A DNA stretch of 12,066 bases, from assembly GCA_030605675.1 (NCBI GenBank), contig JAUWHV010000096.1, positions 1-12,066 of the forward strand, written 5' to 3'. This document shows, one piece after another, positions 1-6,625 of the stretch. The stretch's first letter is position 1. The number at the start of each line of letters is the position of its first letter. The notes beneath the pieces were generated by a model. It did not search any database and was not told the origin of the DNA. It saw nothing but the letters and a program-made list of their open reading frames with translations. This stretch comes from Deltaproteobacteria bacterium (GTDB taxonomy: Bacteria > Desulfobacterota > Dissulfuribacteria > Dissulfuribacterales > UBA3076). A program made the position numbers and the translations under genes.

Positions 1-21
1 GAATACGCGTAAGGTACTTGT

Positions 22-708
22 GTGATTAAAGACTCTGTTATTCGGATAATCCGGTCCTGTTTCAGAAGCAGGTTCCTTTTCCTGCTAATCTCAATATTAC
101 TCATGCTTGTCCTCTCGCCCCTTCTTGAAGACTTTGTCGGCCTAAAGTTCCTCTTGAACATATTCATGACGGTAATCTTTATATCCGGGGTTTACGCTGT
201 CAGCCAAAAAAAAATCTATATGCTCATTACCGCAGCTTTGGCCATACCACTGCTTGCCTCAATGTGGTCAGTCTATTTTATGAAAATCCCTTACTTTCAC
301 TTAACAGGCCAAATCTGTGGCGTCCTGTGCATGGCTTTTATGGTAATTATCATACTATCTCACATAACAAGAGTGAAGAATGTAACTGAAGATGTCATTT
401 TTGGCGCTATTGTCGCGTACTTACTAATAGCAATAATGTGGAGTTTTATGTATTCGGTCGTGGAGGACCTTCACCCTGGATCTTTTGTCATACCAGAAGG
501 CCCGATCAAAGACGGCCGATTCCTTTTCACATATTTCAGTTTTGTCACTATTGCTACTCTGGGTTACGGCGATATTACACCTCTGACAGCGGTGGCGTGT
601 TCCTTGTCCATCCTTGAGGCAATCATCGGTCAAATCTATCTGGTCGTCGTGGTTGCCTGGCTGGTCGGAATGTTTGTCTCTCAATCCATGGCCAGGAACT
701 CAAGGTAA
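22..708 (+). CDS. Potassium channel family protein (two-pore-helix type, TLGYGD filter)
   Basis: Inner-membrane ion channel of 228 aa, most likely K+ selective. The sequence shows the signature filter TIATLGYGDITP at residues 176-187, preceded by a pore helix (about 166-178) and flanked by hydrophobic helices at about 124-146 and 193-217. Four more hydrophobic stretches lie at about 17-36, 43-60, 66-86 and 97-114, giving a 6-TM layout. The fourth segment lacks the regular Arg/Lys spacing of a voltage sensor, and no cytoplasmic RCK/TrkA-N domain follows, because the protein ends only about 11 residues after the last helix. It is therefore probably not voltage-gated in the classical way; how it is gated cannot be read from the sequence. 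The start is a GTG (Val read as Met) close to the window edge, so the promoter is not visible and an upstream start cannot be fully excluded. It converges on the MCE gene. Confidence 0.88.
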   Translation: MIKDSVIRIIRSCFRSRFLFLLISILLMLVLSPLLEDFVGLKFLLNIFMTVIFISGVYAVSQKKIYMLITAALAIPLLASMWSVYFMKIPYFHLTGQICGVLCMAFMVIIILSHITRVKNVTEDVIFGAIVAYLLIAIMWSFMYSVVEDLHPGSFVIPEGPIKDGRFLFTYFSFVTIATLGYGDITPLTAVACSLSILEAIIGQIYLVVVVAWLVGMFVSQSMARNSR

Positions 709-829
709 ACAGTTATTCACCACAATTCGAACCGCCATAACAGACGTTGTTCCGAATAAATCCAATATCTAACCGCACAGATCCGATCATTTTGAGCGGA
801 ATCCTGCTTCAGAACTTTTTGCAGTGTAA
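709..829. other. Intergenic region between convergent genes
   Basis: This 121-base gap separates the stop codons of the rightward channel gene and the leftward MCE gene. I looked for an intrinsic terminator on both strands and found only short imperfect stems, for example ATTCGAAC against GTTCCGAAT with a bulge. None is followed by a convincing T-run. No PqiC/DUF330 lipoprotein gene is found here. Confidence 0.5.
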
Positions 830-2824
830 TCAGTTTTCAAATAATTTTATCTCCGGTTTCCATTTAAGCCACTTATCTTTTGGTTCATCATACAGTTTAA
901 AGACAGCCCCTTCACTGACCGGTTTCCCCATTTTTTTGTTATCCGGGGTGGCAAATGCGACTCCTCCGGCAAGAATCGCCTCCATGGACTCTGTTTTCAC
1001 CTTGGCACCGGAAAGTATTGAGAAATTCATGCCTATGCCGCTGACATTCCAGAACCTGGTATTTTCACAAATCAGCGGGGCGTACCTTTTTTCTATGCCC
1101 ACGTGAATATTTACGTGATCCGCAGTATCCGCAAGCTCATACCCGGTGATCTTGCCAACTTGAACGGATCTGTAATAGACCGGTTTGCCTGCTCCCAGGG
1201 AGCCGAGGCGCTCGGCTTGTAGAATAATATCAAAGGTCTCCACGGCCGGGGCGCTTGCGCTTTCATAATCAGTATAGAGCTGAAACACCTGCCCGTTCCG
1301 GGCCGGCTTTCCCCCTGCAGGTGTTTCAAAGGCAACACCTCCGCCAATAATAGCGGCAAGCGATTCTGTCCTCATCTTGATGCCTGACAGACCGGCACTG
1401 ACCTGAATTCCGCTGACATTCCAGAAACGGGTTTGTTCTTTTACCAACCCGGCGAACTTTTCGAAAATATGGAGATGAATAAGCACGGAATCACCATTTT
1501 CAGTGAACTCATGGCCTTCGACCTTGCCCACTTTCACCTGCTGGTGGAGTACTGGTGAGCCGGGTGATAATGAACCGAGTTCAGGGGCCTTCAGGACGAT
1601 ATGCAATCCCGGCTCATCAGGATCGCTCAGCGGTGGCTTATCAAGGCCGATAAAATCCGATTTTGGGGGACCATGACCCGGACGGGCCTCAATATAACGG
1701 CCGCTGATAATTGTATCCAAGCCGGAAAGACCTTCAGCTCCAAAACCGGGCTTCACCACCCAGAAACGGGCCCCTTCCTTTGCTCCTCCCTTGGCTTTTT
1801 CGACCAACTGGACCGAAAGAATGACTCCGGAAAGATCCTCTGCCACTGAAATTTCGGTCACCTTGCCGACTGTAATCCCCTTATATTTTACAACGGTAAT
1901 CCCGGATTCGATTCCTTCAGCGGTTTTGAACTTGATGGTAATCGGAATTCCCGGGGCCAGCACTTCCTCCTTTTCCTGAACAACTTCGGCAGAAGCGCTC
2001 TCGCGATCTTCATAAAGGTCAAAGACGGCATTGTTCTCACACGGTTCGCCATAATCCCCAGGTGGATTATCAAAGGCAACCCCGCCGGCAAGCAGGGCAG
2101 ACAGCGATTCGGCTCTTACCTTCAGGCCGGAAAGACTACCGGTTACAGTCACCCCGCCGGCATTCCAGAAACGGGTGGTGGTGCGGACAAGACCGGCGTA
2201 TTCCTCAAAGATGTACAGGTTGACATCCACCCACTTGTTGTCTTCAGCCAGCTTATGCTCTTCCACCTGGCCCACTTCTATCTGCCGGTACAACACCGGA
2301 GAGCCTGATTGGAGGGAGCCGAGATCTTGTGACCGCAAAATAATATGTAATCCCGGCCGGTTCGGATCAGCGGGCGGCGGCTTATCCAGGCCGACGAAAT
2401 CCGTCTTTTTAACCCCTCCTTCTTTTCCAGGCCTTATGCCGATATAAACGCCCGTAAGCATTGTCTCAAGGCCGGAAATCCGGGCTGCGCTCAATTGGGG
2501 TTTCACTACCCAGAAAATCGTCCCTTGCCTGGCAAGATAAGCAGCTGATTTGTCTAATGTGGCTGAGACCTTGACATTCTTTTTGCCCCTAATCAGCTCT
2601 ATCGAAGTAACCTTTCCAACTTCCACCCCCTCAAATCTGATAAGGGTCTTGTCGGCTTCAAGCCCTTCGCCGGAGAAAAAGATGATAGTGATGGAGAGAC
2701 CACGATTCACATAATAATCATAGACCAGGTAACAGCCTATGAGGGCGGCCACAAGCGGGATGACCCAGATAAATGAAAACCGGCTTTTCTTCTTAATTTC
2801 CACTCTATCAAAGTCTTTTTCCAT
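830..2824 (-). CDS. PqiB/LetB-like MCE (MlaD) domain protein with five MCE domains
   Basis: Membrane-anchored periplasmic protein of 664 aa, predicted to form part of a lipid-conducting tube between inner and outer membranes, as known for PqiB and LetB (YebT). A single N-terminal TM helix (about residues 17-36) follows a basic start. Five MCE domains then follow at about 44-148, 159-273, 294-395, 407-523 and 530-646, each with the G-x-x-VGKV core. E. coli PqiB has three and LetB seven, so this length is intermediate. Domains 1 and 3 share one subtype (FWVVKP, then SGLET/SGLDT and RPG). Domains 2, 4 and 5 share another (LGSL, then TRFWN and GGVAF). This gives an A-B-A-B-B order and implies internal duplication. 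There is no long C-terminal coiled coil of the PqiB needle type. The start ATG is supported by an AGGGGTGA Shine-Dalgarno, 3 bases after the stop of the preceding PqiA-like gene, so they are co-transcribed. No PqiC-type lipoprotein gene is adjacent. Confidence 0.93.
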   Translation of the reverse strand: MEKDFDRVEIKKKSRFSFIWVIPLVAALIGCYLVYDYYVNRGLSITIIFFSGEGLEADKTLIRFEGVEVGKVTSIELIRGKKNVKVSATLDKSAAYLARQGTIFWVVKPQLSAARISGLETMLTGVYIGIRPGKEGGVKKTDFVGLDKPPPADPNRPGLHIILRSQDLGSLQSGSPVLYRQIEVGQVEEHKLAEDNKWVDVNLYIFEEYAGLVRTTTRFWNAGGVTVTGSLSGLKVRAESLSALLAGGVAFDNPPGDYGEPCENNAVFDLYEDRESASAEVVQEKEEVLAPGIPITIKFKTAEGIESGITVVKYKGITVGKVTEISVAEDLSGVILSVQLVEKAKGGAKEGARFWVVKPGFGAEGLSGLDTIISGRYIEARPGHGPPKSDFIGLDKPPLSDPDEPGLHIVLKAPELGSLSPGSPVLHQQVKVGKVEGHEFTENGDSVLIHLHIFEKFAGLVKEQTRFWNVSGIQVSAGLSGIKMRTESLAAIIGGGVAFETPAGGKPARNGQVFQLYTDYESASAPAVETFDIILQAERLGSLGAGKPVYYRSVQVGKITGYELADTADHVNIHVGIEKRYAPLICENTRFWNVSGIGMNFSILSGAKVKTESMEAILAGGVAFATPDNKKMGKPVSEGAVFKLYDEPKDKWLKWKPEIKLFEN

Positions 2825-2827
2825 AAA

Positions 2828-3469
2828 TCACCCCTTTTTTCTATCATCCCCCAGGCTATCCCATATCAACCTTGGGTCAAAGCTCATGGAGGCGAAAATC
2901 GTAAAGACCACAACCAGGGCAAATGCCCTGGCTCCGAGCCCTGCATGGATTTTAGCCAAATTTCCAAAGGCGACCACTGCCACCAGAATGGATATCATGA
3001 AAATATCAACCATGGACCACCGGCCTATCATTTCGATTATTCGATACATCACGGTCCGTTGTACAGGCCTCCATCTCCATTTAAATTTAACCGACAACAG
3101 CAAAACAGTAAGTCCCAGCATCTTGAGCAGCGGCACGAAGATGGATGCCATGAACACGATCAAGGCAAGCGGCCACATACCGGCATTTATCAGGGCAACG
3201 ACCCCTGAGGCGATAGTGTCCGGCTCGCCCTTGCCCAAAATAGTGACGGTCATTACCGGATACACATTAGCGGGAATATACAGGATAATAGAGGTGATAA
3301 GAAAGGCCCAGGTCCGGGCAATGGAATCCTGTTTCCGCAAGTGCATGGTTGCCCCGCATCGCGGACAAACCGCCATAGAACCTTGAGGCGTGGTCCCTGC
3401 GAAACACAGCTTGTTACAGACATGGCAATTGAGCAGGTGTGCCTCACGAGCGGTTCTTGGCGCCTTCAT
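2828..3469 (-). CDS. PqiA/LetA-like single-domain inner-membrane protein (second copy)
   Basis: 213-aa integral inner-membrane protein of the paraquat-inducible protein A family, the expected partner of the MCE protein encoded immediately after it. The N-terminus holds a zinc-ribbon-like pair of knuckles, C15-x2-C18 and C35-x2-C38 (CHVC and CPRCG), with an extra C22. Four hydrophobic segments follow at about 52-76, 98-127, 152-169 and 181-197. The family motif ILYIPANVYP is at 62-71. E. coli PqiA and LetA carry two such modules in one chain; here each module is its own gene. The start ATG overlaps the stop of the previous PqiA-like gene by 4 bases (ATGA), a sign of translational coupling. The gene upstream is a diverged paralogue rather than a recent copy. 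Confidence 0.9.
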   Translation of the reverse strand: MKAPRTAREAHLLNCHVCNKLCFAGTTPQGSMAVCPRCGATMHLRKQDSIARTWAFLITSIILYIPANVYPVMTVTILGKGEPDTIASGVVALINAGMWPLALIVFMASIFVPLLKMLGLTVLLLSVKFKWRWRPVQRTVMYRIIEMIGRWSMVDIFMISILVAVVAFGNLAKIHAGLGARAFALVVVFTIFASMSFDPRLIWDSLGDDRKKG

Positions 3470-4113
3470 TTAAGTGCCTCCAGCTCGTTCCAGACAAATT
3501 GACTGTCCAGAGTTGCTGATGAAAACACCGTGATCAACAGCAGGCCGATAAAGGAGTAAAACCCAAGGCCCAGATAGACATCGGCAAATGCATCGAGCTT
3601 GGTAAGGGCGACCAGTATTCCCAGCATGTAAACTTCCAGCATCCCCCATTCATCTATGAAGCGATATACTCGAAATACCTTTGCAACTCCGACAAATTTT
3701 CGCCTTAATTTCGCCGACGCAAGGACATAAAAAAGGGTTGTCAGTTTAACAAAAGGTACGAGAATGCTCGCGCAGAAAACCAGTACAGCCAGATCCCACA
3801 ATCCTTGTCGGAAGAGTTCGATGACGCCGGAGAGCATGATGTTCTCACGGACATTACCCATGGTTTTCAGAATAAATATTGGGGAAACATTCGCAGGAAT
3901 ATAGAGGATCAGGCCGGTCAGAACCAGGGCAAGGGAACGTTCAACAGTGTCTTTTTTGGGCTGATACAAGACCGCACCGCACCGGGGGCATCTGGCGCAC
4001 TGGCCGGGCTTAATGGCTTCTAACGGAAAAAGGCCGTCACAGTCATGACAGGCAATCATCGAGCCTGTGGTCTTGTCTTGCATAGCCATGTTCAAAACAG
4101 CTATAGAAATCAT
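3466..4113 (-). CDS. PqiA/LetA-like single-domain inner-membrane protein (first copy)
   Basis: First gene of the PqiA-PqiA-MCE cassette, 215 aa from the chosen ATG. It has the same architecture as its downstream neighbour: a zinc-ribbon-like N-terminus (C22-x2-C25, then C42-x2-C45 in CPRCG, plus C39), the motif ILYIPANVSP at about 69-78, and four hydrophobic segments at about 58-82, 105-133, 152-170 and 181-200. By analogy with LetA/PqiA, the two proteins should together form the inner-membrane part that feeds lipid to the MCE tube. I chose ATG at 4113 because GAGG lies 5 bases upstream of it. A TTG at 4128 would add 5 residues but falls inside a hairpin stem and has no ribosome-binding site. 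The ATG at 4089 has no Shine-Dalgarno. The 101 bases separating it from the binding-protein gene upstream hold that hairpin, so it may have its own regulation. Confidence 0.9.
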   Translation of the reverse strand: MISIAVLNMAMQDKTTGSMIACHDCDGLFPLEAIKPGQCARCPRCGAVLYQPKKDTVERSLALVLTGLILYIPANVSPIFILKTMGNVRENIMLSGVIELFRQGLWDLAVLVFCASILVPFVKLTTLFYVLASAKLRRKFVGVAKVFRVYRFIDEWGMLEVYMLGILVALTKLDAFADVYLGLGFYSFIGLLLITVFSSATLDSQFVWNELEALK

Positions 4114-4116
4114 ATA

Positions 4117-4163
4117 GGCCTCTTGCAAAAGGCTTCGTTGGATATTGGATTTTGCAAGAGGCC
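4117..4163 (-). promoter_or_regulatory. Perfect 14-bp hairpin covering the ribosome-binding site of the first PqiA-like gene
   Basis: Arms 4117-4130 (GGCCTCTTGCAAAA) and 4150-4163 (TTTTGCAAGAGGCC) are exact reverse complements with a 19-base loop. In the leftward transcript the 3' arm contains the GAGG Shine-Dalgarno and ends 3 bases before the ATG at 4113. If formed, the stem would therefore block ribosome entry. There is no T-run after the stem, so it is not an ordinary intrinsic terminator of the upstream gene. An alternative reading is a pair of terminal repeats from a tiny mobile-element remnant, but no target-site duplication is visible. The structure is seen; the regulatory role is inferred. 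Confidence 0.6.
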
Positions 4164-4183
4164 CAATTAAATAGAAATGTTCT

Positions 4184-4206
4184 CAAAAACTGCCGGCACA
4201 ATCCGG
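4184..4206 (-). terminator. Weak terminator-like element after the binding-protein gene
   Basis: Just after the binding-protein stop codon the leftward strand reads CCGG, a 6-base loop, CCGG, CAG, then five T. The stem is only 4 bp, so this is at best a weak or leaky terminator. Confidence 0.2.
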
Positions 4207-4214
4207 GTCAATCT

Positions 4215-5015
4215 CTAAGGAAGTTCCTTCATCCATGAAGGATTTGTAAACCAAAATTTCGTCAGCTTTTCGAGTGTGCCATTTCCCTGAATCGTCATAA
4301 AAAAGTTTTCCACCCAGTTGATCAGATGCACATCGTTAGCCGGAAGTGCAACTCCCAGAGGCTCGAAGGTAAACATCTGTGAGACCTCCAGATCTTTATC
4401 TTTATTACGGAAGTCTGCTACCACACAGAATGGCGTGTCCGCCATCATAGCGTCTGCCTTACCGGTGAGAACCATGTCAAGCGCCTTGTCCATGGTTTCC
4501 GCTACCAGGATCTGGGCCTTTGGAAGGATCGCCTCGGTAATGGTTTCACTTGTGCTGCCCTTTGGTACTGCAAGGATGAACTCAAGCTTCTCAGCAATCT
4601 CGGCATCGTTCAGTTTTACAACCGTTTCGTGTTTGGCAAGGATACTCTGGCCCGATATGAAATAGGGCCCTACGAATGCTACTTTGAGGTTCCGCTCAGG
4701 AGTCATGGTCATACCTGCCACAACCATGTCTACTTTTCCCGTTTCCAGGGCTGGTAAAAGATCATAGAAATTCATGGACACAATCTTGATTTTAACACCC
4801 ATTGCCATAGCCATGCCGTTGGCGAGGTCAGCATCAAGACCGATAATTGTGCCGTCTTTTGCCTTAACGTGGAGAGGTGGAAAGTCGTGTGATGTCCCTA
4901 CTGTCAATTCGCCTGTCTTGACAATCCGGTCCAATACCGGACCTGCCAAGGCGTTGGCAGAAAAGAGCAATGTCAGGGTGATGGCAAAAAAAAGTGATCT
5001 GAAGATTTTACTCAT
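4215..5015 (-). CDS. ABC transporter substrate-binding protein, family 3 (amino-acid type)
   Basis: 266-aa periplasmic solute-binding protein of the SBP_bac_3 type, the class that captures polar amino acids and related solutes for ABC import. Residues 1-24 form a Sec signal peptide (basic start, hydrophobic core, ANALA cleavage box). The mature part opens with the family pattern of 'I...G.L.VG....PP' (31-47), 'GLDADLA' (59-65), 'ALETGKVDMVVAGMTMTPER' (89-108, with the ligand carboxylate-binding Arg at 108), 'PYF.SGQ' (117-123), a G-S-T turn at 153-155 and the conserved Asp in MMADTP (191-195). The length is typical for the family. The ATG start has a strong AAAGGAG site 7 bases upstream. No permease or ATPase gene lies on either side, so the protein is an orphan here. 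Its transporter may be elsewhere, or it may serve in sensing. The ligand cannot be assigned. Confidence 0.92.
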   Translation of the reverse strand: MSKIFRSLFFAITLTLLFSANALAGPVLDRIVKTGELTVGTSHDFPPLHVKAKDGTIIGLDADLANGMAMAMGVKIKIVSMNFYDLLPALETGKVDMVVAGMTMTPERNLKVAFVGPYFISGQSILAKHETVVKLNDAEIAEKLEFILAVPKGSTSETITEAILPKAQILVAETMDKALDMVLTGKADAMMADTPFCVVADFRNKDKDLEVSQMFTFEPLGVALPANDVHLINWVENFFMTIQGNGTLEKLTKFWFTNPSWMKELP

Positions 5016-5092
5016 GATTCTTCTCCTTTTTTTGTTGGAAAATATAGACAGGCGCTCACAGGTTCAGTTGGTTTTGACCTCACCTAAGTTGA

Positions 5093-5198
5093 GCTATTAG
5101 CTGTTAGCCATTAGCCTTTAGCTTTGAAAAATGGTTCATCACGGATCAGTGCGGTAATCCGTGATGAACAGCTATTAGCATTTAGCTTTTAGGTGTTA
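5093..5198. repeat. Two blocks of degenerate heptamer repeats (GCYNTTA)
   Basis: Block one, 5093-5127, reads as five heptamers: GCTATTA, GCTGTTA, GCCATTA, GCCTTTA, GCTTTGA. Block two, 5171-5198, reads as four: GCTATTA, GCATTTA, GCTTTTA, GGTGTTA. A hairpin occupies the space between them. The units keep the 7-base period but vary at the middle positions, which suggests an old simple repeat. The position is intergenic, upstream of the binding-protein gene and downstream of the tonB operon. Confidence 0.75.
5127..5169 (-). terminator. 13-bp hairpin with T-run, likely terminator of the leftward tonB operon
   Basis: Arms 5134-5146 and 5157-5169 (GTTCATCACGGAT and its exact reverse complement) enclose a 10-base loop. 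On the leftward strand the stem is followed by CA and then five T (5131-5127), the layout of an intrinsic terminator. It lies downstream of the tonB gene train and before the next leftward gene. The stem is long and perfect, while the T-run is short. A protein-binding palindrome is the alternative. Confidence 0.5.
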
Positions 5199-5265
5199 GT
5201 AACCTATTTGAAAAACAGCAGCAAATTAACCGCTAAGCCGACAAGTATCATTATTCGGGAAAAAG

Positions 5266-5533
5266 TTACTCTGTAAGGACCGGGATGTCAAAATTTTCCG
5301 GGAATCGGACGCCCCGAAGCGTCTCGGTCTCTATGTTACGGGATAGAGTATCCATAAGTTCATTCAAAACCGGCCTTGCGGACACAACCCTCCATTTGGG
5401 CAACTTCTTTATCTGTGAGTTGTTCAAACTTGGTCTTGCGCTTGTTCTTTGACAGCCCCCTCTGTGCCAATGGGCTGAAAAATATATACCCGAATTGCTC
5501 GCACTTCGAAACATATGCATCACGTGAGCTCAA
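5266..5533 (-). pseudogene. Possible small frame-disrupted gene directly after tonB
   Basis: I do not recognise this product. Two leftward reading frames look protein-like over different parts. Frame one opens at TTG 5533 inside the tonB end and runs to a TGA at 5360 (57 aa, Lys-rich middle KNKRKTKFEQLTDKEVAQ, ending VRKAGFE). Frame two opens at GTG 5523, overlaps the tonB stop by 4 bases (GTGA), and runs to 5266 (85 aa). Its first half is unconvincing, but its tail (NELMDTLSRNIETETLRG, then FPENFDIPVLTE) is amphipathic and ordinary. A +1 shift near 5362-5370 would join the good half of one to the good half of the other. This could be a decayed gene, a sequencing error, or simply non-coding DNA. 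If it is intact in relatives, it belongs to the tonB operon. Confidence 0.3.
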
Positions 5534-6203
5534 ACACTATGGTAAGCTCCAATGGGATATCTCCCTTAAAAAGACTTGCTGGTGCCCTTGGAAACGGGAC
5601 AGCATCCTTTACTGCCGTGAGCGCTGCTCTATCCAGAGCCTTGTTCCCTGACGTCTTCACAATCTCGGCCGACCGGATATCTCCTCCGGATATAATTACA
5701 AAGCGTACGGTCACACTGCCTTCTATCTGTCTGATCCTGGCATTTTCAGGATATCTCTTGTGTCTTTCTATTTTGAGCCGCACCATCTCAAGATAGCTAT
5801 CGGCTGTTGTGTAATCGTAGGCAGATTGATCCGGACTCCACTCGGAGATATCCGGGCTGGAAACATCCGGGATTTCCGGCATACTGATTCCCTCTACAAG
5901 GCTGTCAGGCAGGTCTTCTTCAACCGGCTCAATGCTTATCGGCTTTAAGCGTGGGACAAGCCGGGTTACTCTCAGATCTTTAATCTCCTGTGGCTGATCA
6001 GGCGGCTTGGGTCTGTGACGTGGCCTGGGGATACTCCTTGTGGGAGCTTTTGATATGTTTTGAAGTGTTAACTCGATGTAAGCAAACGAGCTTGAACTGT
6101 AGAGTCCTGAAATATGCATGAACAGGACAAGATGTATAACAAAGGATACGCACAACAGACCGTACAAAAGCCGGTTGGGACTTCTTTTGGACTGGGATTT
6201 CAC
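5520..6203 (-). CDS. tonB: TonB energy-transducing protein
   Basis: Periplasm-spanning protein that passes proton-motive-force energy from ExbB/ExbD to an outer-membrane partner. From the chosen GTG at 6203 it is 227 aa. A short basic N-terminus leads into one TM helix carrying the diagnostic S-x3-H motif (SFVIH), the pattern that contacts ExbB/ExbD in E. coli TonB. A Pro/Arg/Lys-rich linker follows (IPRPRHRPKPPDQP and further Pro-Glu-rich stretches). The C-terminal TonB domain has the RYPENAR box and the closing IVFELT strand. An ATG at 6269 would add 22 residues and overlap exbD by 59 bases; I prefer GTG 6203, 7 bases after the exbD stop, because it gives the usual short cytoplasmic tail. 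Neither start has a clear Shine-Dalgarno. No TonB-dependent receptor gene lies in the window. Confidence 0.92.
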   Translation of the reverse strand: MKSQSKRSPNRLLYGLLCVSFVIHLVLFMHISGLYSSSSFAYIELTLQNISKAPTRSIPRPRHRPKPPDQPQEIKDLRVTRLVPRLKPISIEPVEEDLPDSLVEGISMPEIPDVSSPDISEWSPDQSAYDYTTADSYLEMVRLKIERHKRYPENARIRQIEGSVTVRFVIISGGDIRSAEIVKTSGNKALDRAALTAVKDAVPFPRAPASLFKGDIPLELTIVFELT

Positions 6204-6210
6204 TTTAAAT

Positions 6211-6618
6211 TTAAAATTCTTTTTCAGTTGCCAGACAGAGCCGTCCAGCCCCGGCTGCCTTGACCACATCCATTACTTTTACGGCCTTATTAAGGATTAC
6301 GGCCCGGTCAGCCCTGACAACGACCAGCTTGTCTTTCTTGTCCCCGATCATCTCCTTGAGCCCATCAAAAAGCGCAGCCATGGAGACCTCCTTGGTTCCA
6401 AGAAATGCCCTTCCCTGCTGATCCACATAGACGGTGATCACCTCTTCGGTCTGGGGAGCCGAGGCCTTGGCCTGGGGAAGTTTGATCTTGATCCCTTCAT
6501 CAACCATAAAATTTGTAGTAAGCAGAAAATAAATAAGAAGCAGAAATACTATATCAATGAGCGATGTCAGGGGAACATGGACTCCCATACGGGCCCTTCG
6601 TTTGGGATGAACAAGCAT
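6211..6618 (-). CDS. exbD: ExbD/TolR-family biopolymer transport protein
   Basis: 135-aa inner-membrane component of the TonB motor. A short cytoplasmic N-terminus precedes one TM helix (about 17-37, SLIDIVFLLLIYFLL). The helix carries Asp22, the residue equivalent to the essential proton-path aspartate of ExbD/TolR. A compact periplasmic domain follows (KLPQAKAS, then DQQGRAFLG and VVVRADRAV), which is the usual layout and length. The start ATG is preceded by AAGGTGA about 8 bases upstream and lies 7 bases after the exbB stop, so the genes are co-translated. I prefer ExbD over TolR because tonB follows directly and no tolA/tolB gene is present. Confidence 0.95.
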   Translation of the reverse strand: MLVHPKRRARMGVHVPLTSLIDIVFLLLIYFLLTTNFMVDEGIKIKLPQAKASAPQTEEVITVYVDQQGRAFLGTKEVSMAALFDGLKEMIGDKKDKLVVVRADRAVILNKAVKVMDVVKAAGAGRLCLATEKEF

Positions 6619-6625
6619 GATCAGG

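Noticed and set aside
747..1106. A 119-aa rightward frame in the end of the MCE gene
   Set aside because: Mostly antisense to the fifth MCE domain, whose TRFWN and GGVAF motifs prove the leftward frame. It is also not a PqiC lipoprotein: no lipobox is seen.
2739..3386. A 215-aa rightward open frame opposite the PqiA-like gene
   Set aside because: It is antisense to a clear PqiA-family gene, has no recognisable domain, and its composition is what the complement of membrane-protein codons gives.
4117..4163. Intrinsic terminator of the binding-protein gene
   Set aside because: The stem is perfect but is followed by TATATGATTTC, not a T-run, and it directly abuts a start codon.
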